From the NCBI GenBank assembly GCA_023386115.1, contig JAEWKL010000623.1, forward strand, positions 1 through 36,290: 36,290 nucleotides of DNA. Direction: 5' to 3'. Position 1 is the first letter of the stretch. Each line of letters starts with the position of its first letter. Of the stretch, positions 16,637 to 24,227 are shown in pieces. Source of the stretch: Pseudomonadota bacterium (GTDB lineage: Bacteria > Pseudomonadota > Alphaproteobacteria > Rhizobiales > Beijerinckiaceae). Under the pieces are notes generated by a model. The model saw only the letters and a list, made by a program, of their open reading frames with translations. It was not told the DNA's origin and ran no database searches. Made by a program: the position numbers and the translations under genes.

Positions 16637-16690
16637 GCGCATAAGGGAGGCGTGTGGAACCAGCAACGCTGACATGCTACGAACAGCCGT
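16637..16690 (+). repeat. Dispersed repeat, copy B
   Basis: The same 54-bp unit as copy A, 46 of 54 positions identical and in the same orientation. Copies A and B therefore flank about 5 kb that contains the esterase, one siderophore receptor and two small genes. Confidence 0.6.
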
Positions 16691-16743
16691 TCCCGACCCG
16701 ATGCAGACCCTGAAAAGGTCTGCTTGTGGCTACACCGCCGTCG

Positions 16744-16884
16744 TCACCCTCGCGACGGCGCCGACATCTGCCTAAGCTGAAGCAGCTTCTCTAACCGCTC
16801 CACGCCCTTGAACTCCGCCGGGATCGCCTCCGCGTCGTAGCCCGTCGTGAACACGAACGGGATGCGGCGATCCTTGTCCCGCCC
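16744..16884 (-). pseudogene. C-terminal relic of a response regulator receiver domain
   Basis: Reading the minus strand from 16884, the frame gives RDKDRRIPFVFTTGYDAEAI, then PAEFKGVERLEKLL, and stops at 16744-16746. This is the end of a CheY-like receiver domain: the PFVFTTGYD segment holds the conserved Thr of strand 4, and the Lys of the EK(P) motif follows. The rest, including the phosphorylated Asp, is missing: an in-frame stop lies immediately upstream. It is a remnant, not a gene. Confidence 0.6.
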
Positions 16885-16954
16885 TCAGTACGGTGCAACG
16901 GTCAGTGGAAGCCGCCTACCCATGCGTCCGTGATGCAGGATTAGTCGTTCTCCA

Positions 16955-17260
16955 TCAAGCCGTCTGCCGCTGCGCCTTGAGCCGACCGATGAATGTTCCA
17001 AGATCGTTGGCAAGGTCGGAAAACAAGTCGTTCCGGCGATGGGTTAGGGCGATCTCGGAGAGGAGCTTCAGGCCTACCGCCATCGCGGCAGCCTCGTCCG
17101 GGGGCAGGCCCGTGGCGGTGCGGGCCCGCTCGACAATCCGAAACAGATCGTCGTGGTTTTGCGCGTCGAACACCAGAGGGGTCGGATGGACCGGCTCGCT
17201 CTCCCGGGCGCTCACGATGTGCTCGACTGTGATGCGATAGGTGTGGTGTCTTGCAGGCAT
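16955..17260 (-). CDS. DUF3861 family protein
   Basis: A 101-residue cytoplasmic protein starting MPARHHTYRITVEHI. The family pattern is clear: YRITVEH at the start, VFDAQNHDDLFRIVERAR in the middle, then GLKLLSEIALTHRRNDLFSDLANDLGTFIGRLK. ATG 17260 is chosen because GGAG precedes it at good spacing. DUF3861 proteins have no established function. It follows the UbiX-type gene by 19 bases in the same operon, in the place where other UbiD/UbiX decarboxylase operons (LpdBCD, BsdBCD) carry a small third gene. Participation in the decarboxylase system is an inference from position. Confidence 0.8.
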   Translation of the reverse strand: MPARHHTYRITVEHIVSARESEPVHPTPLVFDAQNHDDLFRIVERARTATGLPPDEAAAMAVGLKLLSEIALTHRRNDLFSDLANDLGTFIGRLKAQRQTA

Positions 17261-17279
17261 TGTCATCTCCATCGGCTAG

Positions 17280-17894
17280 TCAGGCGGCGACGCGGGCAGG
17301 ATGCGCACGATCGTCAGTCCCGGTCTCCGGTTCACCCCAGCGCTTCATCTGCGGCACTTCGATGCCAAAGCAGTCGAGAGCGCGGGCGACGCAGTGGTCG
17401 ACAATGTCGGCCACGCTCTCGGGCTTGGTATAGAAGGCAGGAACCGGAGGGTGGATGATGCCGCCCATCTCGGTCACCGCTAGCATGTTGCGGATATGAC
17501 CGGCATGGAGCGGGGCCTCTCGCACCATCATCACAAGCGGCCGCCGCTCCTTTAGCGCCACGTCAGCGGCTCTGGTCAGCAACGTCGTTGTGACGCCGGT
17601 CGCGACCTCTGCGAGGGAGCGCACCGAGCAGGGCGCGATGAGCATGCCCATAGTGCGGAACGAGCCGCTGGCGATGCTGGCGCCGACGTCGTTGACCGGA
17701 TGAACGTGGTCAGCGAGTGCTCGGAGATCGTCGCGGCTCAGGGTCGTCTCGTATTCCCGGGTCATCTCGCCCGCCCGGGAGACGACGAGATGGGTCTCGA
17801 TACCGGCGGCCCGAGCCATTTCCAGGGCCCGGATGCCGAGCACGATGCCGGTAGCGCCGGTGATGCCGATGACGAGTCTGCGCGGGGCTGCCAT
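17280..17894 (-). CDS. ubiX: UbiX/Pad1 family flavin prenyltransferase
   Basis: A 204-residue flavoprotein that, in this family, makes the prenylated FMN cofactor required by UbiD decarboxylases. The N-terminal FMN-binding segment GITGATGIVLGIRALE, the LVVSRAGEMT segment, SGSFRTMGMLIAPCSV with the conserved SxxT/M-type region, and REAPLHAGHIRNM are all typical. The start ATG at 17894 shares its A with the TGA stop of the preceding decarboxylase gene (TGATG), so the two are translationally coupled. By context it is an LpdB/BsdB-type partner of the gallate decarboxylase-like gene, rather than the ubiquinone-pathway copy. Confidence 0.92.
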   Translation of the reverse strand: MAAPRRLVIGITGATGIVLGIRALEMARAAGIETHLVVSRAGEMTREYETTLSRDDLRALADHVHPVNDVGASIASGSFRTMGMLIAPCSVRSLAEVATGVTTTLLTRAADVALKERRPLVMMVREAPLHAGHIRNMLAVTEMGGIIHPPVPAFYTKPESVADIVDHCVARALDCFGIEVPQMKRWGEPETGTDDRAHPARVAA

Positions 17895-19441
17895 CACCGG
17901 CTCTCCTCGAAAAGCGTCGGGGCAAAGGGACGCGGATCAACCTCGGCAAACTGGGCTCGAACGAAGTGTTCCTTCAGTTTGAAGGGCACCGTGCAGTCGA
18001 AGATCGTCTTGGTGGTCGTGCCCTTTGCCGACACACGTGGATCGTATTCGGGGGTTTGCGATGGGTCGAGGACGTGGCCAGCGACGCCGGGCACGAAGAT
18101 CGTGTCCATATCACCGGAGTAGCGGGTCTGCATTGCCCAGAACACGTCGTTCGTGTCAAACAGATCAACATCATCGTCGATCAGGATAACGTTCTTCAAC
18201 TCGCGGTAAACAGCGAGCGCGATCAGGGCAGCCTGCCGGGTATTGCCATCGTCGGCGGGGCTACTCTTTTTGACCTGAACGACGGCGAGGAATTTGCCGC
18301 CCCCGGCGCTGTGAGCGTAAACGTTCTGCACGAGATCTGGCAGCGCATCCGCACAGGCGTTGTAGATGCTGGCCTCGGTCGGGATGCCAGCGAGGCTGAC
18401 GTGCTCCTCGCCCGGCCCGACCAGCGTCTGCAGGATCGGGTTCTTCCGTGTGGTGACGGCCTTGACCTTGATGACCGGCAACTCTGGGTTCGCCGGGCCG
18501 ACATAGCCGGGGAACTCGGGCATCGCGAGACCGGTGCCGGTGTTCTGGTCCTCCGCAACACGGACGTTCGGCAGGATCTCTGCCTCGATAACGATCTCAG
18601 CGCGGGCGATAGCTTTCTGGGCGACGGAGACGCACTCGACCAGTTCTACCGGTCGGCCGCGCAGGCCGCCCGCAACGCAGAGTTCGTCGAAACCGAAGGG
18701 CGTGGTCGGAGCCTCGAAGCAGGTGCCGATCGGGATCGCTGGGTCGAGACCCATGTTGATTGAGACGGCGAGCGGCTTGCCTTGGGCCTCCGCCTTCTTG
18801 CGAAAAGCATCAATGTGTCGCCCTGGCGCGAAGAAGATCGAGAGTTCGTCCCGACTCTGTACACAAAGCCGGTGGATGGTGACATCGACGTTGTCGCGAT
18901 CATCAGGATCGCTGCCCAGGACAAGGCCTAGGCAGAAATACGGGCCCGCATCCTTGGGCGTGTTGGTCGGTGCCGGCAGGAGCTTGCGCAGGTCGAAGTT
19001 CGGGTCGTCGGCGCGATGCACAACCTCCTGGCACGGCGCGTCCTTGGCCTCCACGGCCACAGGCGGTGTGACGTTCTTGCGTGCCTGTCCCATCTGTTGG
19101 GCGAGTTCGCGCTCCGGCGCGCCGAGGAGGCGACTGACGCGCCGACGGCTCGCCATCAGGCCGACGAGGACGCGCGCGCCGGGATAACCCTTGATGGTAT
19201 TAAAAGTCATAGCCGGGCCAATGCGCGTCGGCCGCATCACCGTGCCGCCGGCGCCTATGTGTCGGTAAACCCCTGCGAGCTCCGCCCGTGGGTCGACCTC
19301 ACGGTCCGTCTCGATGTACTCGTCGGGGAAGGTCTTGAGGTAGTCGATCGCCGAGCGCAGATCGTTGATCGGCGGCACCGTCCAGCCCATCGGGTTCGGC
19401 TGGCCTGCCTCCAGCACGGTGTAATCCTTAGTCTTCTTCAT
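17894..19441 (-). CDS. lpdC: UbiD family decarboxylase, LpdC-like (gallate decarboxylase)
   Basis: A 515-residue prenylated-FMN-dependent aromatic acid decarboxylase. It follows the gallate decarboxylase LpdC closely from memory: YIETDREVDPRAELAGVY, HIGAGGTVMRPT, VLVGLMASRRRV, APTNTPKDAGPYF, DVTIHRL (His190-Arg191), GLDPAIPIGTCFEAPTTPFG, and AMPEFPGY with Glu309 as the likely catalytic acid. The ATG at 19441 has GAGGAG upstream; the open frame extends to 19948 but that part has no family match. The expected reaction is gallate (or protocatechuate) to pyrogallol (or catechol) plus CO2. Neighbouring UbiX and tannase genes support gallate. Substrate identity is inferred. Confidence 0.87.
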   Translation of the reverse strand: MKKTKDYTVLEAGQPNPMGWTVPPINDLRSAIDYLKTFPDEYIETDREVDPRAELAGVYRHIGAGGTVMRPTRIGPAMTFNTIKGYPGARVLVGLMASRRRVSRLLGAPERELAQQMGQARKNVTPPVAVEAKDAPCQEVVHRADDPNFDLRKLLPAPTNTPKDAGPYFCLGLVLGSDPDDRDNVDVTIHRLCVQSRDELSIFFAPGRHIDAFRKKAEAQGKPLAVSINMGLDPAIPIGTCFEAPTTPFGFDELCVAGGLRGRPVELVECVSVAQKAIARAEIVIEAEILPNVRVAEDQNTGTGLAMPEFPGYVGPANPELPVIKVKAVTTRKNPILQTLVGPGEEHVSLAGIPTEASIYNACADALPDLVQNVYAHSAGGGKFLAVVQVKKSSPADDGNTRQAALIALAVYRELKNVILIDDDVDLFDTNDVFWAMQTRYSGDMDTIFVPGVAGHVLDPSQTPEYDPRVSAKGTTTKTIFDCTVPFKLKEHFVRAQFAEVDPRPFAPTLFEESR

Positions 19442-19464
19442 GACACGATCTCCTCTCGATGGGC

Positions 19465-19872
19465 TCACGACCGACTGCCTTCGACGAATTCCCTGAGCCG
19501 GAGCAGGACCTCCCCCCAGCGGGTGTTGCAGAACGGCAAGTGCGAGTCGTTCGCCGGCCAGTCTCCGTCGCTGAGTTCGACGAGCGTGCCGCCTTCCGAG
19601 AGATCGGAGAGGACAAAGGTCACTGTCTTGCCGGGCGAGGTGCCAGGTCCCTGCACGCAGGTCTGGCGCAGTTCCCGATTGGGCAGGATCGCGTCGGTGC
19701 GCCAGGCGAACCGGAGGCCGGGGCGCGGCGTGAGGGAAAGTACGGCTCCCGTCGCGACCTCGCCCTCGACGGTACCAAGATGCCAAGCGGCAATCTGACG
19801 GGTGTCGGTGATGGCCTGGAAGGTCTGCGCGCGCGGTGCGGCGATCTTGATGGCGTGACGCAGGGTCGTCAT
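19465..19872 (-). CDS. SRPBCC/AHSA1-like small-molecule-binding protein
   Basis: A 135-residue START-like protein. It begins MTTLRHAIKIAAPRAQTFQAI, which is the first strand and helix of the fold, then RQIAAWHL, a central sheet (LSLTPRPGLRFAWRTD; TVTFVLSDLSEGGTLVELSDGDW) and the long C-terminal helix that would line the cavity (CNTRWGEVLLRLREFVEG). ATG 19872 has only a modest GCGAGG site. It is first in the decarboxylase operon, 23 bases before lpdC. Such proteins bind hydrophobic or aromatic ligands; a role in handling the phenolic substrate is possible but unproven. Confidence 0.78.
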   Translation of the reverse strand: MTTLRHAIKIAAPRAQTFQAITDTRQIAAWHLGTVEGEVATGAVLSLTPRPGLRFAWRTDAILPNRELRQTCVQGPGTSPGKTVTFVLSDLSEGGTLVELSDGDWPANDSHLPFCNTRWGEVLLRLREFVEGSRS

Positions 19873-20035
19873 GACTGTCGGCCTCGCTAGCTGGTCGATC
19901 GGTTTGCCGGCCGCAGAAGCACGAACGGCGCGATGGCGCCGGACCCAAGATCCGTCCGGTGTCGTGACATGAAGATGGCCTTCAGGAAAAACGCATCCAT
20001 GGCGTCGAACCGATGAGTTTGATAAGTCGAAGCCG
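19873..20035. promoter_or_regulatory. Divergent promoter of decarboxylase operon and LysR gene
   Basis: This 163-base spacer has two palindromes: CGGCGC (19926-19931) with GCGCCG (19936-19941) around GATG, and the perfect 10-mer TGTCGTGACA (19960-19969). Either could serve the LysR regulator encoded at 20036. No sigma-70 boxes could be placed with confidence. Confidence 0.35.
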
Positions 20036-21025
20036 ATGGATGAGCTCGTCACTGCCTCGCTGCGCCGGCTGCGTGCCTTCCTGGCCGTGTGCGAGACGCT
20101 GCATCTCGGCCGCGCCGCCGAGCATCTTGGCATCGCCCAGCCGGCGCTAAGCCAGCAGATCCGCGGTCTCGAAGAAGGATTGGGCGTGCGCCTCTTCAAC
20201 CGGCGCAAGCGCGGCATCGACCTGACGGCCGCCGGTGAGGCCTACCGGATCGAGACCCTCAAGTTGCTGCGCCTCCATGCCGAGGCCGCCGACGAGGCCC
20301 GACGGGTGGCGCGCGGCGAAATGGGCCGCCTCGCTGTCGGCTACGTCGCCTCGGCGATGTTCGAGGAGCGGTTCCCCGATACCCTGCGGGCGCTGCACCA
20401 GGAGCTGCCCGATCTACGCATCGCCCTGCGGGAGGACGGCATCAGCGAGCTGCTGCGCGCGCTCACCGGGGGAGAGTTTGACGTAGTGCTGGTGCGCGCG
20501 CCCGTCTCGCTGCCGACGGAATGCCGTCACCTACCGGCGGCGCGCCAACGCCTCGTCGCAGTCCTGCCCGAGTGCCATCCCCTCTCGCGCCGGGCGAGCC
20601 TGTCCGTGGCCGAACTCGCGGGTGAGCCGATGGTCGGCTTCAACGATCCCGACGACCGCGGGATCATGCGGGTTGCGACCGACCTCGCTGCTGCAGCGGG
20701 TAGAACGCTCGATGTGCGCTGGCGCGTCTCGGGGGTGACTGGGGTACTTGGCCTCGCGGCGGCCGGCCAGGGCTTCGGGATCGTGGCGGAGAGCAGTGCC
20801 TGCGTAGCCCTGCCGGGCGTGTGCTACCGGCCGCTCTCGGATGCCGGCGCTGCCGCCGAACTCTGGTACGTCTGGCGCCCCGACCGGCTGACACCCGCCC
20901 TCGATCACCTGCTGGCGATGGTGCGGGCACAGCAGCGGGCCCGCGCGGGGCCCGAGCCGTCCCTTACCGCTCGCGTGGAGCATAGGGACGGTAAAAGTCC
21001 GCCCCCGCCCAGGCCGGCATCGTGA
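20036..21025 (+). CDS. LysR family transcriptional regulator
   Basis: A 329-residue regulator with a standard N-terminal helix-turn-helix (LRRLRAFLAVCETLHLGRAAE, then LGIAQPALSQQIRGLEEGLG) and a substrate-binding domain of the BenM/CatM-like type (GRLAVGYVASAMFEE; FDVVLVRAP). BenM-type regulators respond to aromatic compounds or muconates. It is divergent from the SRPBCC-lpdC-ubiX-DUF3861 operon and probably controls it. The proline-rich C-terminus overlaps the end of the converging tannase gene by 62 bases, so the last 20 residues are read opposite coding sequence. Confidence 0.9.
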   Translation: MDELVTASLRRLRAFLAVCETLHLGRAAEHLGIAQPALSQQIRGLEEGLGVRLFNRRKRGIDLTAAGEAYRIETLKLLRLHAEAADEARRVARGEMGRLAVGYVASAMFEERFPDTLRALHQELPDLRIALREDGISELLRALTGGEFDVVLVRAPVSLPTECRHLPAARQRLVAVLPECHPLSRRASLSVAELAGEPMVGFNDPDDRGIMRVATDLAAAAGRTLDVRWRVSGVTGVLGLAAAGQGFGIVAESSACVALPGVCYRPLSDAGAAAELWYVWRPDRLTPALDHLLAMVRAQQRARAGPEPSLTARVEHRDGKSPPPPRPAS

Positions 21026-22760
21026 AGGTTGCCGCTGAGGCGCCGAGACCGAAGCTCTCGGCACGGTTCGGATCGCCGCCACCGCCGTAGGTTGCGATGG
21101 CCGGATACGGATAGGTTGGGCGGGTACGGAGGATAGCCGTCGACGAGACCGTTGCACCGGGTAGCGGCACGGCCTCCGGCCGATCCGTTCCGGATGGACC
21201 CGCCGGACGCCTACCAGGATCCCGTAGGTCGGGCGCGCCGAAGTCGCTTGCTACGCTCCTCACTGGCTGACGCGCGATTATGGCGCCCGGGGGCGTGCCA
21301 GCCTCGACCCAGGCCAGCATAGGGGTGAGGAGATCGACTTGGCTCGGCCCCTCACCACCGGAGCAGTGGTACATGCCGGGAAAGAGGTAGAGGCGCGCGA
21401 AGGCCGCTGCATGCTCCCGACCCATCTGCGCCTGGAGGGCCGTCATGTACGCAATGGTGTTGACCGGCGAGATGTGCGGGTCGGCAAGCCCGTGCCACAT
21501 AATGAGCTTGCCGCCCGCAGCTGCGAAGGGCGAGAGGTCCGGGTTGGTAGCGTCGTAGAGCGGGTGCAGCGGCCGCAAGCGCTCGAACAGGGCACGGTCG
21601 AAAACGAGATCGTCGAGCCCGAAGCCGGCCGGCGGGTTCGGCGCGAACACCATGTTGCGTAGAGCTTCGAGGGCGATGAAGCGACCGAAGACCGGCTGGT
21701 TGGGACCGACCGGCACGTATACGCCGGCCCAGGCCAGCTCCGAGCCGGGCAGCGGGCCACCCACTGTGAGGCGCTCGCCGGTCGCTGGGTCGCGCGGGCC
21801 GTCGTAGAGCTTGCGCGCGGCCGCAACCTCCGACGCGGTCAAGCAGGTGCTGGGATCCTGGCTCTCGGATGCGCACTGGATCCGGGCAGGATCGAACCGG
21901 CAGGCGAGAGGATCGGAGACGAGGCCGTCCGCGAGACCGTCGAGGCGGTCGCAGACCTGGAGCACCGCTGCGTGCAGGAGCTGCAGTCGTCCGGCGAGCA
22001 GGATCGCCCTGCCGTCCGAACTGGTAATGGCGCGAACCTGCCAGGCGTGGAACAGGGCGTTCTGCACCTGGAAGTTCATCGCCGCGGCGCCCGCGACGAT
22101 GCCATTGAAGTCGTCGGGGTAGCGCTGGGCCTCGACCAGTGCCTCGCGGCCGCCGTCGGAGCAGCCGGTGAAGTAGGCGTAGGCCTGGGGGCGCCCGTAG
22201 AAGGCCGCGATCAGCCGCTTGGCGGTGAGCGCGGTCAGATGTTGGGCGCGGTGGGCGAAGTCGGCCCGCTTCTGCGGGTCGTCGCCGAACGATGCGTCGC
22301 GGCCCTGGTGGCCCATGTCGGTGCTACCAACGACGAAGCCGCCGGCCTGCAGGGGCAGGCAGCCCTCGGCCATGCCTGGGGTCAGGCGGATGTTGCCGCA
22401 CAGCCCCCCGCACCCAACCTGGAGGTAGCGCTGGGTCCAAGTCTCGGTCGGCAGCTGCACCTCGAAGCCGATGCTCGGCGCGAGCATCCCCCTCACCGCG
22501 CAGGCCGGTGCCGCTCCGTCCGACGTGACAGCGGCTTCTGTGATCCGGCTGCCGGCTCCGCCGATGTCGTCGAGCGCGACCGTGGCAAGATCGGTGCAGG
22601 CCCGCGCGGGCTTCACCACGGCCAGAACCGGCAATTGTGCCGCTGCGATATCCGTCCCGCTCGATTGGGCCAAGGCCGGCAACGGCAACGACAATGGCAA
22701 CGCTAGGAACAGCATCGCGATGGTCTGAGCCGGCCGGAGCCGTCGCGAGAGGTTGAGCAT
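20964..22760 (-). CDS. Tannase / feruloyl esterase family protein
   Basis: A 598-residue exported esterase. A signal peptide ends near PALAQ (residue 32). The tannase family's CS-D-HC signature is present: Cys200-Ser201 in GCSDGG (nucleophile), Asp427 in HGLADPH and His465-Cys466 in MYHCSGG, with Cys200 and Cys466 expected to form the characteristic disulphide. DRLDGLADGLVSDP (271-284) is the lid calcium-binding loop. The enzyme should cleave galloyl or feruloyl esters in the periplasm or outside the cell. It is last in the operon with ligJ and ligK, 15 bases after the binding-protein gene, which supports gallate ester as substrate. Confidence 0.9.
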   Translation of the reverse strand: MLNLSRRLRPAQTIAMLFLALPLSLPLPALAQSSGTDIAAAQLPVLAVVKPARACTDLATVALDDIGGAGSRITEAAVTSDGAAPACAVRGMLAPSIGFEVQLPTETWTQRYLQVGCGGLCGNIRLTPGMAEGCLPLQAGGFVVGSTDMGHQGRDASFGDDPQKRADFAHRAQHLTALTAKRLIAAFYGRPQAYAYFTGCSDGGREALVEAQRYPDDFNGIVAGAAAMNFQVQNALFHAWQVRAITSSDGRAILLAGRLQLLHAAVLQVCDRLDGLADGLVSDPLACRFDPARIQCASESQDPSTCLTASEVAAARKLYDGPRDPATGERLTVGGPLPGSELAWAGVYVPVGPNQPVFGRFIALEALRNMVFAPNPPAGFGLDDLVFDRALFERLRPLHPLYDATNPDLSPFAAAGGKLIMWHGLADPHISPVNTIAYMTALQAQMGREHAAAFARLYLFPGMYHCSGGEGPSQVDLLTPMLAWVEAGTPPGAIIARQPVRSVASDFGAPDLRDPGRRPAGPSGTDRPEAVPLPGATVSSTAILRTRPTYPYPAIATYGGGGDPNRAESFGLGASAATFTMPAWAGADFYRPYAPRER

Positions 22761-22775
22761 GAGACGGTGTGTTCC

Positions 22776-23501
22776 TTAGATCGACGTGCTTGCCGCGTTC
22801 CGATCTTCGCGATCTCGCACGGACAGCCCGTTCCTCGCGATGATGTCGTCGGCGTCTGGACCGGTGGCGAAGCCGATGAACGCGTCGCAGGACGCACGAT
22901 CAGCCGAGAGGATCGATATTCCGGCCTCGAAGACCGTGATCGATTGTGCCTCCGCGGGGAGTGGGCCGACGATCTCGACACCCTCGACGCCGATCATCTC
23001 GCTGAGCTGCTGGAAGCCGAGGCTCGCCTCGCCCCGTGCCAACAGGGAGGCGACGGAGGTACCCGGCGGCGCCTGGATGGCGCGGCGGGCCATCTCGTCC
23101 GCAAGGCCCCAGCGCTCCCAGAGCTGTCGCAGATGGTCGCCGCTCGGGCCCGTCGAGTAGCAGAGGGTCCCGCTTTCGAGCATGGCTCTGCGTAAAGCCG
23201 CCTCGTCACAGAGGTCCGGGTGGGGTGCGCCCACCGGGACCGCCACGGCGATGCCGGAGCGCACGAAGGTGGTCCGGCTACCGGGCACGAGGTGCCCCTC
23301 GCTTTCCAATCGTTCCATGACGCCGGAGGCGAGCACAACGAGGTCGATGGCGGCTCCCGACCTGATCATGCGCGCGGCGTCGACGCCGCCCATCGAGCGG
23401 AACGCAACCCGCCCTCCGGTGCTTCGATGGTAGGCCTCGGTGAGGTCCGCAAGAACCCTGCGGGTCGCCATCGAGGAGAGGCCGGTGATCGGGTCGGTCA
23501 T
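22776..23501 (-). CDS. Cytoplasmic ModA-like periplasmic-binding-protein-fold protein
   Basis: A 241-residue protein with the type 2 binding-protein fold, similar in plan to molybdate-binding ModA: GLSSMATRRVLADLTEAYHRSTG at the start, IRSGAAIDLVVLASGVMERL, TTFVRSGIAVAVPVGAPHPD, and a C-terminal SQITVFEAGISILS-like strand region followed by DAFIGFATGPDADDI. There is no signal peptide or lipobox and no ABC genes are nearby, so it is unlikely to serve a transporter. AGGAG precedes the ATG. It sits between ligK and tannase. It could be a sensor or an enzyme built on this fold; a role as 4-oxalomesaconate isomerase is speculation. Confidence 0.75.
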   Translation of the reverse strand: MTDPITGLSSMATRRVLADLTEAYHRSTGGRVAFRSMGGVDAARMIRSGAAIDLVVLASGVMERLESEGHLVPGSRTTFVRSGIAVAVPVGAPHPDLCDEAALRRAMLESGTLCYSTGPSGDHLRQLWERWGLADEMARRAIQAPPGTSVASLLARGEASLGFQQLSEMIGVEGVEIVGPLPAEAQSITVFEAGISILSADRASCDAFIGFATGPDADDIIARNGLSVRDREDRNAASTSI

Positions 23502-23519
23502 CGCTTGCTCCTGAGTGGG

Positions 23520-24203
23520 TCAGTCGACGTAGCGCAGGCCGGCCTTCGCTAGGGTCTCGCGCATCCCGTAGAGGTCGAGGCCGAGCACGCCGGACGCCAG
23601 CTTCTCGCGCTTGGCGCCCTCGTTGGCCTCGCGGGCAGCGGCGGCGTCAGCGACCTTGCGAGCCCACGCCGCTGGAACGACCACGACGCCGTCGTCGTCG
23701 GCCACGACTGCGTCGCCCGGATTGACCAGGGTGCCGGCGCAGACGACCGGGACGTTCACCGACCCCAACGTCGCCTTCACCGTGCCTTTGGCAGAGATGC
23801 ACTTGCTCCAGACCGGGAAGCCCATCTCGGTCAACACCGCAACGTCGCGCACCCCAGCGTCGATGATTAGGGCGCGGGCGCCGCGGGCCTTAAAGCTAGT
23901 GGCGAGCAAGTCGCCGAAATAGCCGTCGGTGCATTCCGCCGTGATCGCCGCTACGACCACGTCACCCGGCTGGATCTGCTCGGCGACGACATGCATCATC
24001 CAGTTGTCGCCTGGGTGCAGCAGCACCGTGACTGCCGTACCGGAGACCTGCGCCCCCTGGTAAATCGGGCGCATGGTCGGCTTCATCAGCCCGACCCGGC
24101 CCATGGCCTCGTGCACCGTCGCGCTGCCGTATCGAGCCAGTTGGTCGACCGCCTCGCGGTCGGCTCGCACGATCGTCCGTCTCACGACGCCGAGTTCAGT
24201 CAT
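23520..24203 (-). CDS. ligK: 4-carboxy-4-hydroxy-2-oxoadipate aldolase / oxaloacetate decarboxylase
   Basis: A 227-residue RraA-fold class II aldolase. The length and motifs match LigK/GalC: GSATVHEAMGRVGLM, HPGDNWMMHVVAEQIQPGDVVV, CTDGYFGDLL (Asp98), LIIDAGVRD with Arg119-Asp120 for substrate and metal binding, and KGTVKATLGSVNVPVVCAGTLVNPGDAVVADDDGVVVVP. It cleaves 4-carboxy-4-hydroxy-2-oxoadipate to pyruvate and oxaloacetate and can decarboxylate oxaloacetate; a divalent metal is required. GGAGGAGG precedes the ATG. It follows ligJ by 24 bases, so the two consecutive steps of the 4,5-cleavage route are encoded side by side. Confidence 0.95.
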   Translation of the reverse strand: MTELGVVRRTIVRADREAVDQLARYGSATVHEAMGRVGLMKPTMRPIYQGAQVSGTAVTVLLHPGDNWMMHVVAEQIQPGDVVVAAITAECTDGYFGDLLATSFKARGARALIIDAGVRDVAVLTEMGFPVWSKCISAKGTVKATLGSVNVPVVCAGTLVNPGDAVVADDDGVVVVPAAWARKVADAAAAREANEGAKREKLASGVLGLDLYGMRETLAKAGLRYVD

Positions 24204-24227
24204 GATGTCCTCCTCCGTTTCCAGTCA

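Larger units (their letters stand above)
16325..16743. other. Intergenic stretch with repeat copies
   Basis: No gene is supported. It holds repeat copies C and B in opposite orientations, and CCTTGAAGGCGGCC-type GC-rich sequence of no clear meaning. The start of the response-regulator relic follows. Confidence 0.35.
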
